The notes: generated by a model not told the origin, from the letters alone. A stretch of DNA of 58,750 bases from Nocardioides sp. J54 (GCF_000519005.1 NZ_JAER01000028.1:1-58750); one strand, 5' to 3'; shown: positions 18,461-29,672, numbered from the stretch's first letter. Made by a program: numbers and translations.

Positions 18461-19602
18461 CCTCGTCGTACCTCTTTCCTGAGACGGGCGAGCTCCTGGG
18501 CGAGCGCGACCAGGTCCTGGTCGCTCGCGGGGACGTGGCCGTGGTCGTCGAGCAGGGCGGCGACCTGCTCGAGGGGTGCGCCGGTGTGGCGGGCGGTCGC
18601 CTCGACGACCTCGCCGGTGCCGGCCCGACGGTCCAGGCCGAGGCGGGCGGCGACGTCGGTGCGCGCGGCCCGGCGCAGGACGCCGGCGGCGTGCCGGCGG
18701 TCGCCGCTGCGGCGGTACATCCGGCCCCGGCTCCGTGCGGTCTCCACCGCCCGCACCACGACCGGCAGGGGCTCGCGCGAGAGCGGCCCGAGCCGGCGCA
18801 CCCGCCACAGCAGCAGGCCGAGCAGGGCGAGCGCGGTCAGCCACAGCCCGGGCACCACCCAGCGGGGCAGCAGGGAGCCGAGGGAGACCACCTCGTCCGC
18901 GCCGGCGTCGGTCGGGTCCGGGACGTACCAGACGAGGCGGTTGCTGCCGCCGGCCACGCGCAGCGCGAGCGCGGCGTTGTCGGCGCGCAGCACCTGGTCG
19001 TTGGTGAGCGCCTGGCCCGCGCCCAGGAGCACGAGGTCGTGGGCGCGTGACTCGGCCACGACCACGCCGCCGCTGGTCGGGAAGCACCGGGCGCCGTCGA
19101 GCGCGTCGCCGCCGGTGAAGACGGTGAGCTGGTCGACCTCGATGGTCAGGTCGGACAGGTCGGTGCCGGCCGGGGCGGACCCGGCCTCGCACGCGGCCTC
19201 GACCTCGTCGGGGTAGACGGTGGTGGCGCGCAGGTCCTCGTCGATCTCCCGGACCAGGGAGTACGACGGCTCGACCAGCACGAGGCGGGCCGGCTCCGCG
19301 TGCCGGCGGAGCCGGTCGAGGGTGCGCGGTGAGAGCGCGGCGGTGGCGGTGACCAGCACCGTGGTGTCCTCGCCGACCGTGGTGTCCTCCAGCGCGTCGG
19401 CCGAGCGGACGACGGTGACCGCGACGCCCTGGTCGTCGAGCACCTCGGCGAGCGCCTGGGCGCCGTCGGGTCCGGGGTTGCGCGGGTCGAGCGGGGTCGG
19501 GTACTCGGTGCTGCCGCGGGTGGACCACACGGCGACCAGGAGCGCGGCGACGAGCGCGAGCGCGACCAGCACCGTGGTCCGTCGGGGGCGGGTGAGGGTC
19601 AC
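18457..19602 (-). CDS. DUF4350 domain protein
   Basis: A 381-residue protein with an N-terminal membrane segment (about 9-26). A DUF4350 domain (GIFT/ThuA-like fold) follows, with NPGPDGAQALAEVLDDQGV and later TGGDALDGARCF. A second membrane segment lies near 255-275, and a cytoplasmic tail with helical repeats closes the protein. Function unknown; the association with DUF4129 and MoxR is conserved in actinobacteria. Start GTG 19602 overlaps the DUF4129 stop by 4 nt, and the stop overlaps the MoxR start by 4 nt, so the genes are tightly coupled. Confidence 0.85.
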
Positions 19603-20237
19603 CGGCGGACCGCCCGTCCCGCGAGCGCGTCGTCGAGGTCGAGCAGCTCGCGGGCCTGGCCGGGGGTGGCCTCCCGCTCGCCGTACAGGGTCTGGTCGAA
19701 GAGGTCCGCCCCGTGGTGCACCGCGCCGGCGTGCGCGGGGAACTCCGCGGCGAGGGCGCGGGCGAGCTCGTGCGCGGTCGCCTGGGGGACGTCCTCGATG
19801 CGGTGCCGCTCGACCTGCCGGACCGCCAGGGCGCGGAAGGCGTCGACGAGGGCGGCCGAGGAGTCGCCGGCCGCGAGCGCCGCCTCCGCCCGTGCCCGCA
19901 GCTCCGCGGCGGTGATCACCTCGTCGGTCAGCGCCGCGGCCGGCCGCCGCCCGGCGCGCGCGGTGCGCCGGGCGCGGGACACGATGAGGATCACCGCGGC
20001 GACCAGCGCCATCGCGACGAGGATCGCGAGCAGCGCGGACAGCGGCCGCGAGCCGGAGACCCCCTCGATGGTCCGGCCGACGGTGCGCTCCAGCCAGTCC
20101 CGGAGGCGCTGGAGCAGGTCGGTGTCGTAGTACTTCGGGTCCGCCAGCTCGCGCCGCAGGCTCCGGCGCGCCTCGTCGCCGCTGGGGTCCAGCGGCGGCT
20201 CGAGGCTCCCGGCGAGGAGGGCGGCGAGCGGCGTCAT
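19599..20237 (-). CDS. DUF4129 domain protein
   Basis: A 212-residue protein. A short N-terminal region is followed by a membrane segment (about 67-87, ALLAILVAMALVAAVILIV) and a cytoplasmic C-terminal DUF4129 domain (ALVDAFRALAVRQVERHRIE, later ATAHELARAL). DUF4129 is found in actinobacterial MoxR operons and at the C-terminus of some transglutaminase-like proteins; the role is not known. The ATG at 20237 overlaps the upstream gene by ATGA. Confidence 0.84.
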   Translation of the reverse strand: MTPLAALLAGSLEPPLDPSGDEARRSLRRELADPKYYDTDLLQRLRDWLERTVGRTIEGVSGSRPLSALLAILVAMALVAAVILIVSRARRTARAGRRPAAALTDEVITAAELRARAEAALAAGDSSAALVDAFRALAVRQVERHRIEDVPQATAHELARALAAEFPAHAGAVHHGADLFDQTLYGEREATPGQARELLDLDDALAGRAVRR

Positions 20238-21418
20238 GCGGAGATGATCCCCGCCTCCCGCAGCAGCTCGACGTCGAGCGCCTCCTTGCGGATGCGCAGG
20301 TCGAGGTACTGCATCGAGTTGACGCTGGCGAGGAAGGGAGCGCTGAACGCGTTCTGCACCACCATCGCGAGCGCCTGGGTCACCACGAGCAGCAGCAGGG
20401 CGTACTCCGGGACGACGAAGACGCCGAACTGGCCGATGAGGGAGAACGGGGTCGACAGGATGCTCCCGCCGATGGCGCCGATGAGGGCGGTCAGCAGCGC
20501 GAGGCCGAAGGTCCGCCAGAAGTGCCGGGTGGTCAGCCGCCATGCCCGGCCGATGGAGCCGAACACCCCGACCGGCTCGAGCATGAGCACCGGGACGGCG
20601 AGGTAGTAGGCCTTGATCCACAGCCAGCAGCAGAGTGCGATGAAGGCCGGCACGCTGAGCAGTCCCCACAGCACGACCAGCCCCGCGGGCAGGCCGGCCA
20701 CCACCACGACGACCCACATCAGGACGTAGGCGGTGGTCAGGAGCAGGAAGGCGACGATCGACAGCGTGACGAGGCCGATCAGCCGCCAGCGCTTCCCGTG
20801 CGTCGCCGCCCAGGCCTCGGCCAGGCCCAGCCGGCGCCCGACCGCGGCGGCGCGGGTCACGTGCACCACCATCCCGGTGACCAGGGCGATGCCGACGAAG
20901 GACAGGAAGTAGGAGACGACCAGCGAGCCGTACGCCGCGACCAGCCCGACCGCCTCGCCGGTGGTCAGGTCGGCCTCCTCCGCAGTCAGGTCGACGGCGA
21001 GCCCGGCGGTGAGGGTGAGCACGGTCGTGATCACCACGGGCAGCAGCATGGCGACGGCGGTCACCAGCACCGCCGCGCCGACCGTCGCCCGTGGGTTGAA
21101 CCGGATGATCCGGAAGGCGCCGTCGTAGAGGTCGCCGAGCCCGAGCGGGCGCAGCGGGAAGGCGCCCGGCTTGTGGGCGGCGCCCAACGCCAGGCCGGGC
21201 CGCGGGCCCGGCCCGGGGGCGGGGTACGTCGCCCACCCGGGCGGGGGAGCGTCGGCCGGCGGGGGAGCGCCCGGTGCCGGGAAGGCCGCCGTACCCGGGT
21301 AGCCCGGGTAGCCGGGGTGACCCGGGTGCCCCGGGAAGGCGGTCTGGGCGGGCTGGGACGCAGGCTGCTCCGGCGGCGGCGCACCCGGTGGCGGGAACGC
21401 GTGCGGGCCGTCGGTCAT
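20234..21418 (-). CDS. Polytopic membrane protein with collagen-like N-terminus
   Basis: A 394-residue protein. The first 80 residues are rich in proline, glycine and alanine, with PGHPGHPGYPGYPG-type repeats. A short conserved segment follows (PLRPLGLGDLYDGAFRIIRFNP), then about six membrane helices. This resembles the glycerophosphoryl diester phosphodiesterase membrane-domain type of protein that opens many actinobacterial DUF4129/DUF4350/MoxR operons; no catalytic phosphodiesterase domain is present. The ATG at 21418 has GAGGAGA 6 nt upstream. It is the first gene of its operon and divergent from the S10 operon. Function unknown. Confidence 0.75.
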   Translation of the reverse strand: MTDGPHAFPPPGAPPPEQPASQPAQTAFPGHPGHPGYPGYPGTAAFPAPGAPPPADAPPPGWATYPAPGPGPRPGLALGAAHKPGAFPLRPLGLGDLYDGAFRIIRFNPRATVGAAVLVTAVAMLLPVVITTVLTLTAGLAVDLTAEEADLTTGEAVGLVAAYGSLVVSYFLSFVGIALVTGMVVHVTRAAAVGRRLGLAEAWAATHGKRWRLIGLVTLSIVAFLLLTTAYVLMWVVVVVAGLPAGLVVLWGLLSVPAFIALCCWLWIKAYYLAVPVLMLEPVGVFGSIGRAWRLTTRHFWRTFGLALLTALIGAIGGSILSTPFSLIGQFGVFVVPEYALLLLVVTQALAMVVQNAFSAPFLASVNSMQYLDLRIRKEALDVELLREAGIISA

Positions 21419-21822
21419 GGCTCTCCTCGGTCGCTGGGGGTGCGCCCATCCTTGCAGGCGGCAACAGCCTGGCCGGGGGACCTCCTTGTCGATTTGTTGG
21501 CCGCGCCGAACTCTGCCAAGATGTTCCGGTTGCTCCGACGGGGTTCGTCGGGGTGCGTGCCACACCTTGACTACTGAATCGTGTCTCCCTCGTGGAGCTG
21601 GAATCCGGTTTCCGGACACTCCCGCACCGCGGTGAGCGTGCGCGGTGGTCGACGTTGGTCGCACCGCGCCGAGACCCGAAGCAGCCGAGAACAACAGCTC
21701 CACTTCCCCCAGGACGGGAGACGTGCGCGTTCAACAGGCGCGACACGCCCGACCTCGGGGGTCGGGGGCTGGCCCACAGAACGAGCCGACATGGCACGGA
21801 CGAGTAAGGACGAGAGAGACCT
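21419..21822 (+). promoter_or_regulatory. S10 operon promoter and leader region
   Basis: This 404-bp gap separates the divergent membrane-protein operon from rpsJ. I see no gene in it. The best plus-strand promoter candidate is TTGTTG (21494-21499), a 17-nt spacer and CAAGAT (21517-21522), which would leave a leader of nearly 300 nt. TTGACT (21567-21572) is a good -35 match but has no -10 at the right distance. A small hairpin TCCGG-TTT-CCGGA lies at 21604-21616. Such a long leader may carry ribosomal-protein autoregulation, but I cannot assign a known motif. Confidence 0.4.
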
Positions 21823-22131
21823 ATGGCGGGACAGAAGATCCGCATCAGGCTCAAGGCCTATGACCACGAGGTGATCGACACCTCGGCGCGCAAGATCGTC
21901 GACACGGTCACCCGTACGGGTGCGAAGGTCGCGGGCCCGGTCCCGCTGCCGACCGAGAAGAACGTCTTCTGCGTCATCCGCTCGCCGCACAAGTACAAGG
22001 ACTCGCGCGAGCACTTCGAGATGCGCACCCACAAGCGGCTCATCGACATCATCGACCCCACGCCGAAGACCGTCGACAGCCTGATGCGCCTCGACCTCCC
22101 GGCCGGTGTCGACATCGAGATCAAGCTCTGA
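21823..22131 (+). CDS. rpsJ: 30S ribosomal protein S10
   Basis: A 102-residue S10, full length. It has the conserved opening [16 protein letters not shown] and the [13 protein letters not shown] block. S10 sits in the head of the 30S subunit and also works with NusB in antitermination as NusE. The ATG at 21823 follows GAGAGAG. It is the first gene of the S10 operon; rplC follows 11 nt later. Confidence 0.98.
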   Translation: MAGQKIRIRLKAYDHEVIDTSARKIVDTVTRTGAKVAGPVPLPTEKNVFCVIRSPHKYKDSREHFEMRTHKRLIDIIDPTPKTVDSLMRLDLPAGVDIEIKL

Positions 22132-22142
22132 GGTTTGCCGAC

Positions 22143-22793
22143 ATGACTATTGAGCGCAACGTGAAGGGGCTGCTGGGCACCAAGCTCGGCATGACCCAGC
22201 TGTGGGACGAGAACAACCGCGTCGTCCCGGTGACCGTCGTCGCCGCTGGCACCAACGTGGTCACCCAGGTTCGCCAGCCCGAGCCGGACGGCTACAACGC
22301 CATCCAGATCGGCTACGGCGAGATCGAGGGCCGCAAGGTCAACAAGCCGCAGGCGGGTCACTTCGCCAAGGCCGGCACGACCCCGCGTCGTCACCTCGTC
22401 GAGATCCGCACCGCGGACGCTGCCGAGTACACCGTTGGCCAGGAGCTGGCCGTCGACACGTTCGAGGCCGGCCAGGCCATCGACGTGACCGGCACCAGCA
22501 AGGGCAAGGGCTTCGCCGGTGTCATGAAGCGTCACGGCTTCGCCGGTGTGAGCGCCTCGCACGGTGCCCACCGCAACCACCGCAAGCCGGGCTCGATCGG
22601 CGCCTGCGCCACGCCGGGCCGCGTGTTCAAGGGCCTGCGCATGGCCGGCCGCATGGGTTCCGACACCGTCACCACCCAGAACGTCACCGTCCACGCCGTC
22701 GACGTCGAGAAGGGCCTGGTCCTCCTCAAGGGCGCCGTCCCCGGCCCCAAGGGCGGCCTCGTCGTCCTGCGCACGGCCGCGAAGAAGGGCTGA
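22143..22793 (+). CDS. rplC: 50S ribosomal protein L3
   Basis: A 216-residue L3, which binds near the 3' end of 23S rRNA and helps form the peptidyl-transferase region. It starts [18 protein letters not shown] and has the [17 protein letters not shown] and [15 protein letters not shown] loops that reach toward the catalytic centre. Its position between rpsJ and rplD is standard. Start ATG 22143; only a weak GAGG lies upstream, so translation may depend on rpsJ. The length is normal for actinobacteria. Confidence 0.98.
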   Translation: MTIERNVKGLLGTKLGMTQLWDENNRVVPVTVVAAGTNVVTQVRQPEPDGYNAIQIGYGEIEGRKVNKPQAGHFAKAGTTPRRHLVEIRTADAAEYTVGQELAVDTFEAGQAIDVTGTSKGKGFAGVMKRHGFAGVSASHGAHRNHRKPGSIGACATPGRVFKGLRMAGRMGSDTVTTQNVTVHAVDVEKGLVLLKGAVPGPKGGLVVLRTAAKKG

Positions 22794-22798
22794 TCGCC

Positions 22799-23413
22799 AT
22801 GGCCAAGACCGTTTCCGTCGACCTCCCCTCGTCGATCTTCGACGTCGAGGTCAACGTCCCGCTGATCCACCAGGTCGTCGTCGCCCAGCAGGCGGCCGCC
22901 CGGCAGGGCACGCACGCCACCAAGACCCGCGGCGAGGTCCGCGGTGGCGGCAAGAAGCCCTACAAGCAGAAGGGCACCGGCCGCGCCCGCCAGGGCTCGA
23001 CCCGTGCGCCGCAGTTCGCCGGCGGTGGCACCGTCCACGGCCCGCAGCCGCGTGACTACTCGCAGCGGACCCCGAAGAAGATGAAGGCCGCCGCCCTGCG
23101 CGGTGCCCTCACCGACCGGGCCCGCAACGAGCGCATCCACGTCGTCGAGGGCCTCGTGTCGGGCGACAAGCCGTCCACCAAGGCCGCGCTCGCGTCGCTC
23201 TTCGAGCTGTCCGACCGCCGCAAGTTCCTCGTGGTGCTCGAGCGGACCGACAGCCTCACCTGGCTGTCGCTGCGCAACGCTCCCGAGGTGCACATCGTGG
23301 CCGTCGACCAGCTCAACACCTACGACGTGCTCGCGAGCGACGACGTGGTGTTCAGCAAGGCCGCGTTCGACCTGTTCGTCGCCGGTGGCAACGCCCAGGA
23401 GGAGAGCAACTGA
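22799..23413 (+). CDS. rplD: 50S ribosomal protein L4
   Basis: A 204-residue L4 lining the peptide exit tunnel. The long tunnel loop is recognisable ([20 protein letters not shown], then [15 protein letters not shown]), followed by the globular part. In E. coli L4 represses its own operon; nothing in the leader here shows that this is conserved. Start ATG 22799, 5 nt after rplC. The stop overlaps the rplW start by one base (TGATG). Confidence 0.98.
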   Translation: MAKTVSVDLPSSIFDVEVNVPLIHQVVVAQQAAARQGTHATKTRGEVRGGGKKPYKQKGTGRARQGSTRAPQFAGGGTVHGPQPRDYSQRTPKKMKAAALRGALTDRARNERIHVVEGLVSGDKPSTKAALASLFELSDRRKFLVVLERTDSLTWLSLRNAPEVHIVAVDQLNTYDVLASDDVVFSKAAFDLFVAGGNAQEESN

Positions 23414-23715
23414 TGAGCACCCTGCACAAGGACCACCGCGACGTCCTGATCGCGCCGGTCGTGTCCGAGAAGAGCTACGGCCTCCTCGACAACAACAAGT
23501 ACACGTTCCTGGTGCGCCCCGACGCCAACAAGACCGAGATCAAGATCGCGGTCGAGAAGGTGTTCGGCGTCAAGGTCACCTCGGTCAACACCCTCAACCG
23601 TCCGGGCAAGGTCCGCCGCACCCGGCACGGCCTCGGCAAGCGCAAGGACACCAAGCGCGCCATCGTGAGCCTGGCCGAGGGTCACCGCATCGACATCTTC
23701 GGAGGTCAGGCCTGA
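23413..23715 (+). CDS. rplW: 50S ribosomal protein L23
   Basis: A 100-residue L23, located at the tunnel exit, where trigger factor and SRP dock. Conserved segments are [14 protein letters not shown] and the basic loop [20 protein letters not shown]. Length is normal. It overlaps rplD and rplB by one base at each end, so all three are probably translated in a coupled way. Confidence 0.98.
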   Translation: MSTLHKDHRDVLIAPVVSEKSYGLLDNNKYTFLVRPDANKTEIKIAVEKVFGVKVTSVNTLNRPGKVRRTRHGLGKRKDTKRAIVSLAEGHRIDIFGGQA

Positions 23716-24551
23716 TGGCTATCCGCAAGTACAAGCCGACCACCCCGGGCCGTCGTGGCTCCTCGGTGGCCGACTTCGCCGAGATCACCCGGACCACCCC
23801 GGAGAAGTCCCTGACGCGTCCGCTGCCCAAGAAGGGCGGTCGCAACAACCAGGGCCGGATCACCACCCGGCACCAGGGCGGTGGCCACAAGCGTGCCTAC
23901 CGCGTCATCGACTTCCGTCGCTACGACAAGGACGGCGTGCCGGCCAAGGTCGCGCACATCGAGTACGACCCGAACCGCACGGCGCGCATCGCGCTCCTGC
24001 ACTACGCCGACGGCGAGAAGCGCTACATCGTCGCGCCGAAGGACCTCGTCCAGGGCATGCGGGTCGAGTCGGGTGTCAACGCTGACATCAAGCCGGGCAA
24101 CAACCTGCCGCTGCGCAACATCCCGGTCGGTACCACCATCCACTGCGTCGAGCTCCGCCCCGGTGGCGGCGCCAAGCTGGCCCGCTCGGCCGGCAACAGC
24201 GCGCAGCTGGTCGCCCGTGAGGGTTCGCGCGCCACGCTGCGCCTGCCGTCGGGCGAGATGCGCTTCGTCGACGTGCGCTGCCGCGCCACCGTCGGCGAGG
24301 TCGGCAACGCCGAGCAGTCGAACATCAACTGGGGCAAGGCCGGCCGCATGCGCTGGAAGGGCAAGCGCCCGACCGTCCGCGGTGTCGTCATGAACCCGGT
24401 CGACCACCCGCACGGTGGTGGTGAGGGCAAGACCTCGGGTGGTCGTCACCCGGTCTCGCCGTGGGGCAAGCCCGAGGGCCGTACGCGCAAGCGCAAGGCC
24501 AGCGACTCCCAGATCATCCGACGCCGCAAGTCCGGCAAGAACAAGCGCTGA
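23715..24551 (+). CDS. rplB: 50S ribosomal protein L2
   Basis: A 278-residue L2, one of the largest primary 23S rRNA binders, needed for subunit joining and peptidyl transferase activity. It contains the [20 protein letters not shown] segment and the conserved histidine region [13 protein letters not shown] close to the catalytic centre. The ATG at 23715 overlaps the rplW stop (TGATG). There is a 15-nt gap to rpsS. Confidence 0.98.
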   Translation: MAIRKYKPTTPGRRGSSVADFAEITRTTPEKSLTRPLPKKGGRNNQGRITTRHQGGGHKRAYRVIDFRRYDKDGVPAKVAHIEYDPNRTARIALLHYADGEKRYIVAPKDLVQGMRVESGVNADIKPGNNLPLRNIPVGTTIHCVELRPGGGAKLARSAGNSAQLVAREGSRATLRLPSGEMRFVDVRCRATVGEVGNAEQSNINWGKAGRMRWKGKRPTVRGVVMNPVDHPHGGGEGKTSGGRHPVSPWGKPEGRTRKRKASDSQIIRRRKSGKNKR

Positions 24552-24566
24552 TAGGAACCGTCAGAG

Positions 24567-24848
24567 ATGCCTCGCAGCCTGAAGAAGGGCCCCTTCGTCG
24601 ACGGCCACCTCCTCAAGAAGGTGGACGCCGAGAACGAGAAGGGCACCCACAACGTCATCAAGACCTGGTCGCGTCGGTCGATGATCATCCCCTCGATGAT
24701 CGGCCACACCATCGCCGTCCACGACGGCCGCAAGCACGTCCCGGTCTTCATCTCCGACTCGATGGTCGGCCACAAGCTCGGTGAGTTCGCCCCCACGCGC
24801 ACCTACCGCGGCCACGTCAAGGAAGACCGGAAGGGACGCCGTCGATGA
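24567..24848 (+). CDS. rpsS: 30S ribosomal protein S19
   Basis: A 93-residue S19 of the 30S head, contacting S13 and the tRNA region. It opens [19 protein letters not shown] and has the conserved [18 protein letters not shown] segment. Length is normal. The stop overlaps the rplV start by 4 nt (ATGA), which indicates coupled translation. Confidence 0.98.
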   Translation: MPRSLKKGPFVDGHLLKKVDAENEKGTHNVIKTWSRRSMIIPSMIGHTIAVHDGRKHVPVFISDSMVGHKLGEFAPTRTYRGHVKEDRKGRRR

Positions 24849-25263
24849 GCACCACTGAGCGTCACCGCACCAGCGCGCGTCGCGAGTCGATCCTGGGCGA
24901 CGAGCCCGGCGCCTTCGCGACCGCCCGCTTCGTGCGCATCACCCCGATGAAGGCGCGCCGCGTCGTCGACCTGGTCCGTGGCCTGCCCGCGGACGAGGCG
25001 CTGACCCTGCTGGAGTTCGCGCCCCAGTCGGCCGCCGAGACCGTCTACAAGGTCCTCAGCTCCGCCGTCGCGAACGCGACCACCACCGAGGGCCTCGCCT
25101 CCGGTGACCTGGTCGTCTCCGTCGCGCGGGTCGACGAGGGCCCGACGATGAAGCGCTGGCGTCCGCGTGCGCAGGGCCGGGCCACCCGGATCAACAAGCG
25201 CACCAGCCACATCACCATCGCGGTCCAGCCGGCCGACGTCGTCGCGAAGAAGGGCAAGAAGTA

Positions 25264-25264
<1 letters not shown>
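24845..25264 (+). CDS. rplV: 50S ribosomal protein L22
   Basis: A 139-residue L22, with a globular surface domain and a beta-hairpin reaching into the exit tunnel. Conserved parts are [20 protein letters not shown] and the hairpin segment [21 protein letters not shown] short lysine-rich tail (KKGKK) ends the protein. The start overlaps rpsS by 4 nt and the stop overlaps rpsC by one base (TAATG). Confidence 0.98.
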
Positions 25265-26103
<839 letters not shown>

Positions 26104-26107
26104 CGAC

Positions 26108-26527
26108 ATGTTGATGCCGCGTCGCGTCAAGCACCGCAAGCAGCACCACCCGAAGCGTCGGGGTGCCGCCAAGGGCGGTACGTCGCTGGCGTTCGGTGAC
26201 TTCGGTATCCAGGCGATCGAGGGTGCTTACGTCACCAACCGCCAGATCGAGTCGGCCCGTATCGCCATGACCCGCCACATCAAGCGTGGCGGAAAGGTCT
26301 GGATCAACATCTACCCGGACCGCCCCCTCACCAAGAAGCCTGCCGAGACCCGCATGGGTTCCGGTAAGGGTTCCCCCGAGTGGTGGGTCGCCAACGTCAA
26401 GCCGGGCCGCGTCATGTTCGAGCTGTCGGGTGTGCCGGAGGACGTGGCTCGCGAGGCCATGCGTCGCGCGATCCACAAGCTGCCCATGAAGGCCCGATTC
26501 ATCACGCGAGAGGCTGGTGAGTTCTGA
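26108..26527 (+). CDS. rplP: 50S ribosomal protein L16
   Basis: A 139-residue L16 that helps form the tRNA A-site cleft of the large subunit. It has the typical opening [14 protein letters not shown], the [20 protein letters not shown] segment and [19 protein letters not shown], the loop whose arginine is hydroxylated in E. coli. The start is 4 nt after rpsC; the stop shares one base with the rpmC start (TGATG). Confidence 0.98.
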   Translation: MLMPRRVKHRKQHHPKRRGAAKGGTSLAFGDFGIQAIEGAYVTNRQIESARIAMTRHIKRGGKVWINIYPDRPLTKKPAETRMGSGKGSPEWWVANVKPGRVMFELSGVPEDVAREAMRRAIHKLPMKARFITREAGEF

Positions 26528-26763
26528 TGGCGAACGTCATCCGCGCGCACGAGCTCGACGAGCTCAACGACGTCGACCTCGAGGCCAAGCTGCGCGAGGC
26601 CAAGGAGGAGCTGTTCAACCTGCGGTTCCAGGCGGCCACTGGCCAGCTGGAGAGCCACGGCCGGCTCCGCACGGTCAAGAAGGACATCGCCCGGATCTAC
26701 ACCGTGGTGCGTGAGCGCGAGCTCGGCATCCGGACCGCTCCGGGTTCGGAGGAGGAGAACTGA
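26527..26763 (+). CDS. rpmC: 50S ribosomal protein L29
   Basis: A 78-residue L29 beside L23 at the exit tunnel. It shows the two-helix layout with [20 protein letters not shown] and [20 protein letters not shown]. It carries an acidic C-terminal tail of about ten residues (GSEEEN) beyond the usual core. One-base overlaps with rplP and rpsQ keep it within the S10 operon. Confidence 0.97.
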   Translation: MANVIRAHELDELNDVDLEAKLREAKEELFNLRFQAATGQLESHGRLRTVKKDIARIYTVVRERELGIRTAPGSEEEN

Positions 26764-27035
26764 TGGCCGAGACGACCGAGAACCAGCGCAACGCGCGCAA
26801 GACCCGTGAGGGCCTGGTCGTGAGCGACAAGATGGACAAGACCGTGGTCGTGTCCGTCGAGGACCGCGTCAAGCACGCGCTGTACGGCAAGGTCATGCGG
26901 CGCAACACGCGCCTCAAGGCCCACGACGAGCAGAACGAGTGCGGCGTCGGCGACCGCGTCCTCATCATGGAGACCCGCCCGCTGTCGGCCACCAAGCGCT
27001 GGCGCGTGGTGGAGATCCTCGAGCGCGCCAAGTAA
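26763..27035 (+). CDS. rpsQ: 30S ribosomal protein S17
   Basis: A 90-residue S17, a primary 16S rRNA binder with an OB fold. Conserved parts are [20 protein letters not shown] and [20 protein letters not shown]. It is the last gene of the classical S10 operon; a hairpin and a 66-nt gap separate it from rplN. The stop is TAA; most neighbours use TGA. Confidence 0.98.
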   Translation: MAETTENQRNARKTREGLVVSDKMDKTVVVSVEDRVKHALYGKVMRRNTRLKAHDEQNECGVGDRVLIMETRPLSATKRWRVVEILERAK

Positions 27036-27050
27036 TTCCGTTCGGCCAGG

Positions 27051-27074
27051 CTCGGCCCCCGGTGAGGGGCCGAG
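27051..27074 (+). terminator. Hairpin between rpsQ and rplN (S10/spc boundary)
   Basis: Perfect 9-bp stem CTCGGCCCC / GGGGCCGAG with a 6-nt loop, placed 15 nt after the rpsQ stop. No U tract follows, so it may attenuate transcription or stabilise a processed 3' end, not fully terminate. It marks the conserved S10-spc operon boundary. Confidence 0.55.
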
Positions 27075-27101
27075 AACCGGCACGACAACCAGGAGAAATC
27101 G

Positions 27102-27470
27102 ATGATTCAGCAGGAGTCGCGACTCAAGGTCGCCGACAACACCGGTGCGAAGGAGATCCTCTGCATCCGGGTGCTCGGCGGCTCCGGTCGTCGCTACGCC
27201 GGGATCGGTGACGTCATCGTCGCCACCGTCAAGGACGCCATCCCCGGCGGCAACGTCAAGAAGGGCGACGTCGTCAAGGCGGTCGTCGTGCGCACCGTCA
27301 AGGAGCGCCGTCGTCCCGACGGCTCGTACATCCGCTTCGACGAGAACGCCGCGGTGATCCTCAAGAACGACGGCGAGCCCCGCGGTACCCGCATCTTCGG
27401 CCCCGTCGGCCGTGAGCTGCGGGAGAAGAAGTTCATGAAGATCATCTCGCTCGCGCCGGAGGTGCTGTGA
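27102..27470 (+). CDS. rplN: 50S ribosomal protein L14
   Basis: A 122-residue L14 at the subunit interface, a binding site of the silencing factor RsfS. It opens [19 protein letters not shown] and ends with the conserved [20 protein letters not shown]. The ATG is preceded by CCAGGAGA. It is the first gene of the spc segment. The stop shares one base with the rplX ATG at 27470. Confidence 0.98.
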   Translation: MIQQESRLKVADNTGAKEILCIRVLGGSGRRYAGIGDVIVATVKDAIPGGNVKKGDVVKAVVVRTVKERRRPDGSYIRFDENAAVILKNDGEPRGTRIFGPVGRELREKKFMKIISLAPEVL

Positions 27471-27865
27471 TGGCTGCCCGCAGGAAGTCGGAGCAGGACC
27501 GCAAGCGTCCCAACCTCCACGTCAAGAAGGGCGACACCGTCAAGGTCATCGCCGGCAAGGACAAGGGCGCCGAGGGCAAGATCATCAAGGTGCTCCGTGA
27601 GGAGCAGCGGGTGATCGTCGAGGGCGTCAACCGGATCAAGAAGCACACCAAGGTCGTCGACCAGGGTGGTCGCGCCGGCAACACCGGCGGCATCATCACC
27701 ACCGAGGCGCCGATCCACGTGTCCAACGTGATGCTGGTCGAGGGTGACGGCGTCACCCGCGTCGGCCACAAGCGGGTCGAGGTCACCAAGCGCCGTCCCG
27801 ACGGCTCGGAGTACACCTCGACGCGCAGCGTCCGCATCTCCCGCAAGACCGGGAAGGAAATCTGA
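27470..27865 (+). CDS. rplX: 50S ribosomal protein L24
   Basis: A 131-residue L24, an assembly-initiating protein near the tunnel exit. It has the KOW motif ([20 protein letters not shown]) followed by the [15 protein letters not shown] segment. An in-frame GTG at 27467 would add one methionine; ATG 27470 is chosen as the usual TGATG overlap start. The N-terminus [16 protein letters not shown] is slightly longer than in many homologues. The stop overlaps rplE by one base. Confidence 0.97.
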   Translation: MAARRKSEQDRKRPNLHVKKGDTVKVIAGKDKGAEGKIIKVLREEQRVIVEGVNRIKKHTKVVDQGGRAGNTGGIITTEAPIHVSNVMLVEGDGVTRVGHKRVEVTKRRPDGSEYTSTRSVRISRKTGKEI

Positions 27866-28434
27866 TGACCGAGAGCACCATCGAGAAGGTCACGCCCCGG
27901 CTCAAGACCAAGTACCGCGAGGAGATCCTCCCGGCGCTCAAGTCCGAGTTCGAGATCGCCAACGTCATGCAGGTGCCCGGCCTCGTCAAGATCGTGGTCA
28001 ACATGGGCGTCGGCGAGGCCGCGCGTGACTCGAAGCTGATCGAGGGCGCGATCCGCGACCTGACCGCGATCACCGGCCAGAAGCCGGCGGTCACCAAGGC
28101 CCGCAAGTCCATCGCGCAGTTCAAGCTGCGCGAGGGCATGCCGATCGGCACGCACGTCACGCTGCGCGGCGACCGGATGTGGGAGTTCCTGGACCGCCTG
28201 CTCACGCTGGCCCTGCCGCGTATCCGCGACTTCCGTGGTCTGTCGCCGAAGCAGTTCGACGGCCGCGGCAACTACACGTTCGGTCTGACCGAGCAGGTCA
28301 TGTTCCACGAGATCGACCAGGACAAGGTCGACCGCCAGCGGGGCATGGACATCACCATCGTCACCACGGCGACCAACGACGAGCAGGGGCGCGCGCTGCT
28401 GAAGCAGCTCGGTTTCCCGTTCGCTGAGCGCTGA
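27865..28434 (+). CDS. rplE: 50S ribosomal protein L5
   Basis: A 189-residue L5, the 5S rRNA-binding protein of the central protuberance. Conserved parts are [40 protein letters not shown] and the [20 protein letters not shown] end. The ATG overlaps the rplX stop by one base. A 19-nt gap with GAGGAGAGAAG then precedes rpsN. Confidence 0.98.
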
Positions 28435-28453
28435 GTCAGCGAGGAGAGAAGAC

Positions 28454-28639
28454 ATGGCGAAGACTGCCCTCAAGGTCAAGGCCGCCCGCAAGCCCAAGTT
28501 CGCGGTGCGTGGCTACACCCGTTGCCAGCGCTGCGGCCGCCCCAAGGCCGTGTACCGCAAGTTCGGCCTGTGCCGTATCTGCCTGCGCGAGATGGCGCAC
28601 CGTGGCGAGCTGCCCGGTGTCACCAAGTCGAGCTGGTAA
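28454..28639 (+). CDS. rpsN: 30S ribosomal protein S14, zinc-binding type Z
   Basis: A 61-residue S14 of the short zinc-containing form (rpsZ type). The ribbon cysteines are in place (CQRCGRP and CRICLRE). S14 belongs to the 30S head. This is the zinc-dependent paralogue; actinobacteria often keep a second, zinc-free copy elsewhere for zinc limitation, but this window cannot show that. AGGAGAG upstream supports the ATG. Confidence 0.97.
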
Positions 28640-28705
28640 CCCACCACGTAGCAGGTCGCGCCGGCTGGGACCGGTGCGAAACCACTTCGAGAAAGAACAC
28701 ACATC

Positions 28706-29110
28706 ATGACGATGACTGACCCGATCGCAGACATGCTCACGCGTCTGCGCAACGCCAACCAGGCGTACCACGACGCGGTGACCATGCCGTACAGCAAGCT
28801 GAAGGAGGGCGTGGCCGGCATCCTCAAGCAGGAGGGCTACATCACCTCCTACGAGGTCGCCGACAACGAGAACGGCGTCGGCAAGCTGCTGACGATCACC
28901 CTCAAGTACGGCCGCAACCGGGAGCGCTCGATCGCCGGCGTCCGCCGCATCAGCAAGCCCGGTCTGCGCGTGTACGCCAAGCACACCGGTCTGCCCAAGG
29001 TCCTCGGTGGCCTCGGCGTCGCGATCATCTCGACGAGCCAGGGCCTCCTGACCGACCGCCAGGCCAACCAGAAGGGCGTGGGTGGGGAAGTCCTCGCCTA
29101 CGTCTGGTGA
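28706..29110 (+). CDS. rpsH: 30S ribosomal protein S8
   Basis: A 134-residue S8, a primary binder of the 16S rRNA central domain. It opens [20 protein letters not shown] and ends with the conserved block [25 protein letters not shown] 28706 gives the usual actinobacterial N-terminus; ATG 28712 would lose two residues. A 66-nt gap separates it from rpsN, and no strong hairpin is seen there. In E. coli S8 represses the spc operon. Confidence 0.97.
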   Translation: MTMTDPIADMLTRLRNANQAYHDAVTMPYSKLKEGVAGILKQEGYITSYEVADNENGVGKLLTITLKYGRNRERSIAGVRRISKPGLRVYAKHTGLPKVLGGLGVAIISTSQGLLTDRQANQKGVGGEVLAYVW

Positions 29111-29132
29111 CAAGGGAAGGAGAGAGAAGAAC

Positions 29133-29672
29133 ATGTCGCGCATCGGCAAGCTCCCCATCCCGGTCCCGGCTGGGGTCGACGTCCAGATCAACGGCGCAGA
29201 CGTCACGGTGAAGGGCCCCAAGGGCACCCTGAGCCACACCGTCGCCGCTCCGATCACCGTGGAGAAGGGCGAGGGCGTCCTGGACGTCAAGCGTCCCGAC
29301 GACGAGCGGGTCTCCCGCTCGCTCCACGGCCTGTCCCGCACCCTGATCAACAACATGGTCGTGGGTGTGACCGAGGGCTACGAGAAGAAGCTCGAGATCG
29401 TGGGCGTGGGTTACCGCGTCCTGTCGAAGGGCCCGACCCAGCTGGAGTTCCAGCTCGGTTACTCGCACCCGATCATCTTCGACGCCCCCGAGGGCATCAC
29501 CTTCACGGTGGATGGCCCGACCAAGCTCGGCGTCGTCGGTATCGACAAGCAGCTGGTCGGCGAGGTCGCCGCCAACATCCGCAAGCTCCGCAAGCCCGAG
29601 CCGTACAAGGGCAAGGGTGTCCGGTACGCCGGCGAGCACGTCCGCCGCAAGGTCGGAAAGGCTGGTAAGTGA
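29133..29672 (+). CDS. rplF: 50S ribosomal protein L6
   Basis: A 179-residue L6 near the factor-binding region of the large subunit. It opens [20 protein letters not shown] and has the conserved [15 protein letters not shown] and C-terminal [19 protein letters not shown]. An in-frame upstream extension reaches into rpsH, but GGAAGGAGAGAG just before 29133 fixes the start. It ends 2 nt before the rplR ATG. Confidence 0.98.
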   Translation: MSRIGKLPIPVPAGVDVQINGADVTVKGPKGTLSHTVAAPITVEKGEGVLDVKRPDDERVSRSLHGLSRTLINNMVVGVTEGYEKKLEIVGVGYRVLSKGPTQLEFQLGYSHPIIFDAPEGITFTVDGPTKLGVVGIDKQLVGEVAANIRKLRKPEPYKGKGVRYAGEHVRRKVGKAGK